Shown here piece after piece: positions 7,401 through 12,282 of a DNA stretch of 12,282 nucleotides; position 1 is the stretch's first letter; each line of letters begins with the position of its first letter. The DNA is from an uncultured Eubacterium sp. (GTDB lineage Bacteria; Bacillota; Clostridia; Peptostreptococcales; Anaerovoracaceae), in the NCBI GenBank assembly GCA_900551775.1, contig URXI01000103.1:1-12282 (forward strand), given 5' to 3'. The notes under the pieces were generated by a model. That model was not told the origin of the DNA, made no database searches, and saw only the letters and a list, made by a program, of their open reading frames with translations. Position numbers and translations under genes: made by a program.

Positions 7401-7562
7401 CGCCAGACAGATGGAGACGTTCCTATCATTGCACTCTCTGCAAATGCATACGATATAGATGAGAAAAAGTCGTCAGAAGCAGGGATGAATGCTCATTTAT
7501 CAAAGCCAATTGAACCCCAGCTGATGTACGAAACGCTATTAAAATATGCGAATTTTCGGTAA
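4458..7562 (+). CDS. Soluble multi-PAS hybrid histidine kinase with receiver domain
   Basis: This sensor kinase should autophosphorylate on histidine and pass the phosphate to its own C-terminal receiver. From ATG 4458 it has 1034 residues. The N-terminal 640 residues hold about five PAS-like sensor modules. The second and third (about 130-245 and 252-375) are clearly related: both begin with a WEYDI motif, then PDD, then a W-rich strand. The HisKA domain has SHDLRTPMN with phospho-acceptor His668. The HATPase shows NNLISNAIKFT (about 780), DDGIGM (from 822) and GSGLGL (about 851). The receiver (about 911-1034) has CEDHP, phospho-acceptor Asp966 in MDIRMP, and the conserved Lys in LSKP. I see no signal peptide or membrane segment, so the kinase is probably cytosolic. 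ATG 4458 has AGGAG (4445-4449) 8 nt upstream, whereas the earlier TTG (4398) and ATG (4425, 4440) lack one. No Hpt domain, regulator or sensory partner is adjacent. The ligand is unknown. Confidence 0.94.
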   Translation: MDWKNAASILENLPGGIGIFSYDASELKPIYVNRQMLKIVKCGELKELRQLVHCDDAAQLRNKAEALLQDQQPLLQDFRLFDREKADYFWLRLRANSTINAEGIGTIYAEVTDIDAEKQKDVRLNLTEKTLFSVIEESGIQFWEYDIKHERAYLGLKSRTDYNMEGVLENFPATWIETGYVHPDDIEEYLRMMSRLKKGADSVGFDARIWNPHLESYEWKKIRYTAIANEHGESSMALAIAVDIHDFKHSEETLQAVMEQMGITSWEYDINHRTIVRHQNSADTFDEEDLIVKNIPEALFDQRGVYPDDAEILREGYQRLFDGESSVKFQCRYWVPRIAQYKWFETAYTVMKDERGRSPRAIGTARNIEKQKRAEEQYQEQLKFMNDVSEDTLIAKGRHNITRNEVEFSVERSSYAIPGRKGENYDQFIAKLIIQPLKENKRKELAEVMSRQNLIESYAKGINNFAVKYQRKTKDQKMIWVETTLRTFLQPGSDDLICFAYTYDRTDSVLQQQIVNRVADMEYDFLAILDVKTEQLQFVSVNDAADLNELTKAVHYSDHYKRGVPQNVLPEQQEQVIANLDLNHIIEKLNQSDTYFFMFSFVTDEEIRRKKLQFAYLDENKDSIMFTRSDVTEVYKNEQAQLRRIATALREAEEASRAKTDFLSRVSHDLRTPMNAILGLSNLGLESDDAAELKGYMEKIQSSGQYLLSLINDTLDVNKIESNRVEIHESLMHNLTLIEPVVATGRILAKEKGVHFAVDTSGVPAGMIKGDAIHIRRILNNLISNAIKFTDSGGRVELRVEEQPSDNLRQNENLLYCFTVTDDGIGMSETFMKNMYEPFAQENESSYMDKGSGLGLTIVKKLVDLLGGDIEVESTPGQGTVFRIYLWLEKVESYDEESNGRFADASMEALRGKHILVCEDHPLNTLVVKKLLSKAGCIVTTAENGQQGVDIFLSSPPQTFDAILMDIRMPVMNGLDAARKIRQTDGDVPIIALSANAYDIDEKKSSEAGMNAHLSKPIEPQLMYETLLKYANFR

Positions 7563-7732
7563 TAACTGGATTTAGTACCAAGAAAATTATGATTTTGATC
7601 ACCTTATTTTTGGAAGACAGAAGGTGGATGAAAGGCTTATAAACGGCTATTTTTAGACGTTTTTCGACTTTTGTCAAAAACAGACTGACAAAGTTGGAAC
7701 AACAAAAATTATCGCTAACCCATAATTTGCTA

Positions 7733-7761
7733 TTGGAAATGTGGTTGTTTTATGGTATAAT
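7733..7761 (+). promoter_or_regulatory. Upstream promoter candidate of the secreted protein gene
   Basis: TTGGAA (7733-7738) is followed after 17 bp by a perfect TATAAT (7756-7761). A start near 7768 would give a leader of about 260 nt before ATG 8027. Confidence 0.6.
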
Positions 7762-7901
7762 GTGAACAAATGAAATACAAGTGCATAATGATGCATGGCC
7801 GAACCGGTCCAGATTGTGTACTAGCATTGATACATAAGGCTTTCAAGGTATTTAAAAAAACCAAATTATGGGATGTTTTATCCCTAAAATGTAAAAAATG
7901 C

Positions 7902-7931
7902 TTGCCAAGTTGGGTTGATTTAGGTTATACT
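7902..7931 (+). promoter_or_regulatory. Downstream promoter candidate of the secreted protein gene
   Basis: TTGCCA (7902-7907) and TATACT (7926-7931) are separated by 18 bp, with a start near 7938 and a leader of about 90 nt. Together with the 7733-7761 promoter this suggests tandem promoters, as is common for abundant surface proteins. Confidence 0.5.
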
Positions 7932-8026
7932 CATTGTGAACTATCATTTCATTTGTAAGTTTTGTGCAAATAAGCGCATAACTATAATCTTACAAAACGA
8001 ACAAAAAAGAGGGAGGAATTCTTAAA

Positions 8027-10591
8027 ATGAAGAAATTTTTAACAGTGCTTCTTGCATTGTCAGTTGTCTTCACTTACACAGTTGGTACTGCGTTTGCGGC
8101 TGTACCAAACCCTGCAAGTACTAACGCAGTTGACTCTGAGAATGCATTTAAAGAAGTAGTTAAAGAAGTAAAAGATAGCATTTCATATGATGGAAAAGGC
8201 TACAACCAAAATGCCAATGAGGGTGCTGGCTATCTGTCTAGAGAAGCAACAGAAGCACGTATTGACGAACTGGCTAAGCCATATATCCAGGCTATTCGAA
8301 ATGCATCAAGCAATTGGGACGATGCATGGTCGGCAGTTGCTACAGCAGCTGATTTCAAATCAGTGACAAAGCTCTTTGATGCTACCGATATCGTAGAAAT
8401 TTTCAAGCTTCAGTATGATATCGAACTGAAAGCAGCTAACCTTGCAATGGCACCTGATCTGAGTGGTTATGCCGCTGCAGATAAAGTGGAAATCAATAAA
8501 GAAATCGACAAACAGGTTGCAGCCATTGAGGCTGCAAAGATTGCTATCTCAAGTACTACAACAGTAGACAATGTAAAAGATGCAATCGACGCCTTCAAAG
8601 CTGCAGTAAAGGCTGTTCAGGACGAAATGAAAAAGTACAATACTGCAACTACTGATGCAGAGAAATTAGCACAGGCCAAAAATGATGCCATTTATACTTT
8701 GAATCAGGCAACTGATGCCTTCACTGACGCAGTGGAAACAGCTTATAAGAACTCTGTCAATGCAACAGAAGTTGCTAGATTGGCATCACTTGATAAAGAT
8801 GTTGACAGATTAGCTGCCGTGTACGAAGATAAAATTGAAGCAATCGCTTCAGATGCAGACATGTCTGTTGCTGCCAAAATCAGCGGATTAGGTCAAATCG
8901 CTGCTGCTGCAAAAGGCGGCACATTTACAACAACTGCTTCATTTGGCAAGTTTTATACTGACTTAAGTGTATTACATAATGCCGATGTACTTCTGGCATA
9001 CGCAGATACCCTTGCAGCGGAAAAGAAAGCTGCAATTGCTGCGGATGGTACTAAGTTATATGACAATACAGACGTTGATGTTAAGCTGACTGAAGCGAAG
9101 GATGCCGTTGCAGATGCTGTATTTGCCGCAATCGCTGCTGGCGGAGCTGCTCCTACAAAAACAACGGTTACAGATGTCTTTGCTACATTAGAAGCGAAAA
9201 CATTCCCGCTTGCCGCATACAAGAAAAAAGCAATCAAGACATTTACTGAAGGAAAGTATGCTACAGTCAATCCGGCAGCTACTGCATGGTCTGGGGACAG
9301 ATATGACAAAGTAGTCGACCTTCAAGACAAAGCATCCGATGAGATCTTGCTTGCAGAAACGACAGATGCAATTGATGCTATCGCTAAGCAGGCAGTCAAA
9401 GACATTGATGCAATTTTGACTGATGACCAGGTTGACGCATTAGAAAATAAGACTGATACAAGAGCTACCATTCTTGGCTATGACACTGCCTTTGATAAGT
9501 ATTTTGATGCAGTAGTTGGTACTACCGGCTATTCTGCACAGATCAAAGCAGACGCTATCGATGCAGCAAAACAGGTCTTTAAAGACGCTGTCGTTGCTAT
9601 GGAAAATGCAAACATTACCTATGCGGAAATTGATAAAATCATCAAGGACAACTATAATACAGCTTTAGCAGAGTTAGCAAAGGCTAAGACAAAGGCAGAA
9701 CTTACAACGCAGGCAACAGCGGTAGATACACTCATCAATGCACTTCCTCCAACAATCACAATTGCTGATAAGGACGCTGTTCTGGCTGCTCAGAAGGCTT
9801 TAGAGGATTATCTTGATTTGCCAGGAACTGATAAAGCAGACATTTCTTACGGAAATAAGCTGAAGACAGCAATGGCTACATTGATTAACTTAGAGTCAAA
9901 AACAGTCAAAGATCAAATAAAAGCACTTCCTTCAACAATTACTGTTGCAGATGCAGAAAAGGTAGAAGCTGCAAAAGCCGCTCTCGATGCTCTCGAAGCA
10001 ACATATGGCGACTATGATGGAAAAGACAAGTTCGGTGAAAACACAGGTTTCGCATATGTATTAACTGTTGCTCCATCAAATGCAGGAGACGTAAAAGACG
10101 CATTGAAGGCTTTAGAAACCGCTAAGCTAAAAGATGCAGCTGACAAAGTGAAAGCATTAGGATCAAATCCTACGGTTAAAGAAGTGAAAGCAGCAAGAGA
10201 TGCTTATGACGCATTAAAGCTTGAGACGAAACTGTTATTTAACGATGAGTTATATGCAGATCTTCTTGAAGCAGAAAAGGCCGTCGATAACGCTGTAAAA
10301 TCATTTAAAATCGTAGCATCTTCTAAACTGTACAAAGGCAATAAGATCCGTGTTAAATGGAGAGTTGCAGAAGGTGACGTTGATGCAATCGATGGATTCA
10401 AAGTCTACAAATCAACAAAGGCTCAGTCTGGCTACAAGTATATGGGCAAGACTAAGAAACTCTACATGGACAACAAGAAAGGCCTGAAGAAGGGCAAGAG
10501 AATGTACTACAGAGTAAGGGCATACAAAGTAATTGATGGTAAGACATATTACTCCGACTATTCCAACAAAGCAAACAGAATTTACAAGTAA
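8027..10591 (+). CDS. Secreted Ala/Lys/Asp-rich helical repeat protein with basic Fn3-like C-terminus
   Basis: This 854-residue exported protein has an unidentified precise role. The N-terminus is a Sec signal peptide: MKKF, a hydrophobic core, and an expected cut after AFA at residue 24. Most of the mature protein is acidic, Ala-rich and predicted helical, and I see no cysteine. Residues about 566-618, 627-700 and 701-758 are three diverged modules of the type found in bacterial surface proteins. Each has an ALP-like or ALG turn, a TVADAEKVEAAKAALDAL-type helix, and then a Leu/Ala helix. Residues about 760-854 are strongly basic and resemble a fibronectin type III fold (VKWRV, GFKVYKS, YYRVRAYKV, YSDYSNKA). 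No LPXTG motif, SLH domain or transmembrane anchor is visible, so attachment, if any, may rely on the basic end. GGGAGG at 8011-8016 precedes the start with a 10-nt spacer. Tandem promoters, a long leader and a strong terminator suggest high expression. It could be an S-layer-like or matrix protein. Confidence 0.85.
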   Translation: MKKFLTVLLALSVVFTYTVGTAFAAVPNPASTNAVDSENAFKEVVKEVKDSISYDGKGYNQNANEGAGYLSREATEARIDELAKPYIQAIRNASSNWDDAWSAVATAADFKSVTKLFDATDIVEIFKLQYDIELKAANLAMAPDLSGYAAADKVEINKEIDKQVAAIEAAKIAISSTTTVDNVKDAIDAFKAAVKAVQDEMKKYNTATTDAEKLAQAKNDAIYTLNQATDAFTDAVETAYKNSVNATEVARLASLDKDVDRLAAVYEDKIEAIASDADMSVAAKISGLGQIAAAAKGGTFTTTASFGKFYTDLSVLHNADVLLAYADTLAAEKKAAIAADGTKLYDNTDVDVKLTEAKDAVADAVFAAIAAGGAAPTKTTVTDVFATLEAKTFPLAAYKKKAIKTFTEGKYATVNPAATAWSGDRYDKVVDLQDKASDEILLAETTDAIDAIAKQAVKDIDAILTDDQVDALENKTDTRATILGYDTAFDKYFDAVVGTTGYSAQIKADAIDAAKQVFKDAVVAMENANITYAEIDKIIKDNYNTALAELAKAKTKAELTTQATAVDTLINALPPTITIADKDAVLAAQKALEDYLDLPGTDKADISYGNKLKTAMATLINLESKTVKDQIKALPSTITVADAEKVEAAKAALDALEATYGDYDGKDKFGENTGFAYVLTVAPSNAGDVKDALKALETAKLKDAADKVKALGSNPTVKEVKAARDAYDALKLETKLLFNDELYADLLEAEKAVDNAVKSFKIVASSKLYKGNKIRVKWRVAEGDVDAIDGFKVYKSTKAQSGYKYMGKTKKLYMDNKKGLKKGKRMYYRVRAYKVIDGKTYYSDYSNKANRIYK

Positions 10592-10610
10592 TCTGTACAT
10601 GAAATCTATA

Positions 10611-10638
10611 AAAAGAGGCCGGGATTCCGGCCTCTTTT
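10611..10638. terminator. Bidirectional terminator between convergent genes
   Basis: A perfect 12-bp stem, AAAAGAGGCCGG (10611-10622) with CCGGCCTCTTTT (10627-10638), encloses the loop GATT. The A-run on the left and T-run on the right let it work on both strands. It lies 19 bp after the secreted protein stop and 12 bp beyond the stop of the opposing ATPase gene. Confidence 0.96.
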
Positions 10639-10650
10639 TAGTGCTTAATT

Positions 10651-11937
10651 TTAAATTGTCATAACTGCATACAATGGAATGTTGACCAGCCAGTCCTGTT
10701 CCCTGTAGGCTGCCATGGATGTCCTGACGGCAACTCCCGGATGGAATTTGTCACAATATGCCCTCAGGCTCCGGGAACGCAGGTTTTCTTCCGCCTTGAC
10801 CTCTATGGGCACGATCTGCCCCCGGCGCTGTACGACAAAGTCGATCTCGTTATGGGCGGATGCAGAATAATAATACGGGATATATTCAGTATCCGAGACC
10901 AGCTGCTGGTGCACATACTGCTCGGTCAGCGCGCCCTTGAATTCCGTAAATATGCTGCTCCCTTCCAAGATTGCCCCCGCATCCAGATCACTCATGGCAC
11001 CGAGCAGCCCTACATCAAGCAGGAATATCTTGAAGACGGAGAACTCCACATATGCTTTCAATGGCATGGCCGGCTTCTGCACCCGATAGGTTTTGCTGAT
11101 CAGTCCGCAATCCAGAAGCCACTCGATAGCCGTTTCAAAGTCCCTGGCCCTGGCGCCTTCTTTGACCTGTCCGAAGAAAAACTTCCTGTTCTCTTTGGCC
11201 AGCTGGACAGGTACCGAGTTCCATACCATCCTGATCCGCGGCAGCATGTCCTTGTCTGTGTGCTTGCTGAAGTCATCCTCATACATCTCCAGGATGGCCT
11301 TCTGGATTGAACGGACTTCTACGATGTCCCCTTCGTCAACATAGCTGGCTACGGCTTCAGGCATGCCCCCGATGTAATAGTAAAGCTTCAGCCATCTGAT
11401 ATATTTCTCAGAAAAGGCATCGATCATCCTGTAATCCTTTTGGCTCAGCAATGACGCGAGCTGTTCCTCACCCATGGCAGTCAGGAACTCCCTGTAGTTC
11501 ATGGGATAGATGTCCAGTGTGTCAACCTTCCCCACTGGGAAAGACGTACCTTCGTGGATTGCCACGCCCAGCAGGGAACCTGCTGCTACGATGGCATATT
11601 CCGGCGCTTCCTCACAAAAGTATTTCAGGGAAGAAATCGCCCTGGGTGCCTCCTGTATCTCATCAAAGATAATCAGCGTATCTTCCGGACGGACAACCTC
11701 CTTCGTCTCTATGTTGATAGCCTGGATGATGCTCCTGATATCAAAGTCGCCTTCGAACACCCTCTGCATCCTGGAGTTGCGGTCAAAGTTGACATAGGCC
11801 ACATTCTTGAACTGCCTTGCTCCGAACTCCTTCATAATCCAGGTCTTCCCCACCTGGCGGGCACCCTTTAGAATCAGAGGCTTCCTGTTCTTCTTTCTCT
11901 TCCAACGGACGAGTTCGTCCATGATCTGTCGTTCCAT
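10651..11937 (-). CDS. AAA family ATPase with DUF4143 and PD-(D/E)XK-like C-terminus
   Basis: This 428-residue protein belongs to the widespread AAA_14/DUF4143 group, whose cellular role is not settled. The Walker A motif is GARQVGKT (residues 25-32, Lys31), the Walker B is LIIFDE (88-93), and a sensor-like AAGS lies at 118-121. The middle and C-terminal part matches DUF4143 in style. It ends with EIDFVV and PIEVKAE, a D-x(12)-E-V-K arrangement (Asp366, Glu379, Lys381) that resembles a PD-(D/E)XK nuclease core. The start at 11937 is preferred because AAGGGGG lies about 6 nt upstream and the family starts near MERQI. An in-frame ATG 13 codons upstream (11976) would overlap the -10 box. The gene is single and convergent with the secreted protein gene. 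It is more GC-rich in codon choice than groEL. A 16-bp palindrome at its promoter suggests regulation. Confidence 0.9.
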   Translation of the reverse strand: MERQIMDELVRWKRKKNRKPLILKGARQVGKTWIMKEFGARQFKNVAYVNFDRNSRMQRVFEGDFDIRSIIQAINIETKEVVRPEDTLIIFDEIQEAPRAISSLKYFCEEAPEYAIVAAGSLLGVAIHEGTSFPVGKVDTLDIYPMNYREFLTAMGEEQLASLLSQKDYRMIDAFSEKYIRWLKLYYYIGGMPEAVASYVDEGDIVEVRSIQKAILEMYEDDFSKHTDKDMLPRIRMVWNSVPVQLAKENRKFFFGQVKEGARARDFETAIEWLLDCGLISKTYRVQKPAMPLKAYVEFSVFKIFLLDVGLLGAMSDLDAGAILEGSSIFTEFKGALTEQYVHQQLVSDTEYIPYYYSASAHNEIDFVVQRRGQIVPIEVKAEENLRSRSLRAYCDKFHPGVAVRTSMAAYREQDWLVNIPLYAVMTI

Positions 11938-11964
11938 AATATCCCCCTTTGCTGCTTTTCCTAT

Positions 11965-11970
11965 ATTATA
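11965..11970 (-). promoter_or_regulatory. -10 box of the ATPase gene
   Basis: The minus strand reads a perfect TATAAT here, with the start of transcription expected near 11958, about 20 nt before the start codon. The -35 position (near 11988-11993) is poor (GTGATA at 17 bp) and falls inside the palindrome at 11981-11996, which suggests an activated or repressed promoter. Confidence 0.65.
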
Positions 11971-11980
11971 CCCCATTTAT

Positions 11981-11996
11981 ACAGTGATATCACTGT
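11981..11996. promoter_or_regulatory. Perfect 16-bp palindrome, probable operator
   Basis: ACAGTGATATCACTGT is completely self-complementary and covers the -35 region of the ATPase promoter. A site of this size and symmetry is typical for a dimeric helix-turn-helix regulator. The regulator is not visible in the window. Confidence 0.6.
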
Positions 11997-12121
11997 TTTT
12001 GAAGATATTTTGTATAAAACACTCATTTTTTTGAAGATAAATCCTTGTTTTATTGCTAAAATTTTAACCAAGTATAATGGGCACGGCAATTCCAACGTCT
12101 CCATACCCCTTTCTGGATTGA

Positions 12122-12282
12122 GGATGCGACTAAATCCGTATATAGAAGAACCAGTGAGCCTCACGATTTCAATCCACGCACCCATGCGGGATGCGACTCT
12201 CGTAAAGACCAGCTAGACCGCGCCCAGCTAGAGATTTCAATCCACGCATCCATGCGGATGCGACCCGTATGTACTGATTGAC
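12122..12282 (-). CRISPR. Leader-distal end of a type I-C-like CRISPR array (partial)
   Basis: Read on the minus strand, the repeats begin GTCGCATCC and end GTGGATTGAAAT, the pattern of type I-C repeats. Complete repeats are at 12166-12197 (32 bp) and 12234-12264 (31 bp). A terminal remnant, of which only the nine bases GGATGCGAC (12122-12130, plus strand) are clearly kept, precedes them. Spacers are 12131-12165 (35 bp), 12198-12233 (36 bp) and a partial one from 12265. The loss of the repeat's 3' half at the left end marks this as the old, leader-distal end. The leader and any cas genes would lie to the right, outside the window. The 31-bp repeat has a perfect stem (GCATCC/GGATGC, loop GCAT). 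The 32-bp repeat has a one-base bulge, so the two repeats are not identical. Confidence 0.92.

Larger units (their letters stand above)
7563..8026. other. 464-bp intergenic region and leader of the secreted protein gene
   Basis: This AT-rich gap holds two promoter candidates (listed separately) and several weak inverted repeats: TTGTCA/TGACAA (7671-7676/7686-7691), AAACG/CGTTT (7641-7645/7658-7662, then a short T-run) and the hairpin GGGAT-GTTTT-ATCCC (7870-7884). None is a convincing terminator for the kinase gene. I recognise no known riboswitch. An open frame at 7770-7958 lacks a ribosome binding site and domain character. Transcripts from the upstream promoter would carry a leader of about 260 nt, and those from the downstream one about 90 nt. 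Confidence 0.6.

Noticed and set aside
7770..7958. Small open frame of 62 codons in the leader of the secreted protein
   Set aside because: There is no ribosome binding site and no signal peptide or domain. It begins almost at the predicted transcription start, so it would need leaderless translation.
7762..8010. Cyclic di-GMP or other known riboswitch before the surface protein
   Set aside because: I could not find the conserved core of a known class. Only simple short hairpins are visible.
11938..11976. Upstream start for the ATPase at 11976
   Set aside because: It would place the start codon upstream of the -10 box, and the internal start at 11937 has a strong ribosome binding site.
11961..12185. 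Minus-strand open frame of 74 codons beginning MGAWIEIV
   Set aside because: The beginning is a translation of the CRISPR repeat, a common false gene call. It continues through a spacer and the array tail.

Overview
The window looks like a chromosomal segment of a moderate-GC anaerobic Bacillota, probably a Clostridia-type organism. The reasons are a CIRCE-controlled groESL operon, strong AGGAGG-type ribosome binding sites, heavy use of AGA for arginine, sigma-A-like promoters, a PAS-rich hybrid kinase, an Ala/Lys/Asp-rich secreted protein and a type I-C-like CRISPR repeat. Genus-level placement cannot be supported from the sequence alone.

Layout. Positions 1-1048 contain no convincing gene but are crowded with repeats. 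There is an alternating 38/40-bp tandem array (1-313), a nested hairpin (410-458), two 69-bp palindromic elements (499-567 and 593-661) and three 65-bp palindromes at an exact 93-bp period (711-961). In the last two families, copies differ by paired changes that preserve base pairing. Next comes an Ogg-type 8-oxoguanine DNA glycosylase (1049-2254) with a repetitive in-frame insertion of about 69 residues and a charged tail. The tail DNA contains the groESL promoter, and the stop codon lies inside the CIRCE operator. groES and groEL follow (2356-4303), closed by a terminator.

A monocistronic soluble hybrid histidine kinase with several PAS-like domains (4458-7562) is followed by a 464-bp gap with two promoter candidates. 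The gap leads to a large secreted, mostly helical protein with a basic Fn3-like C-terminus (8027-10591). A bidirectional terminator separates it from a convergent minus-strand AAA ATPase of the DUF4143 family (10651-11937). The ATPase promoter overlaps a perfect 16-bp palindrome. The window ends in the leader-distal tail of a CRISPR array (about 12122-12282, transcribed on the minus strand), and no cas genes are visible.

Functional links. groES and groEL form one heat-shock operon repressed by HrcA. The other genes appear to be independent transcription units: oxidative DNA repair, an intracellular signalling kinase, a cell-surface or secreted protein, and an ATPase of unsettled role. The least ordinary parts are the palindrome cluster upstream of ogg, the insertion inside ogg, and the overlap of the ogg 3' end with the groESL control region.
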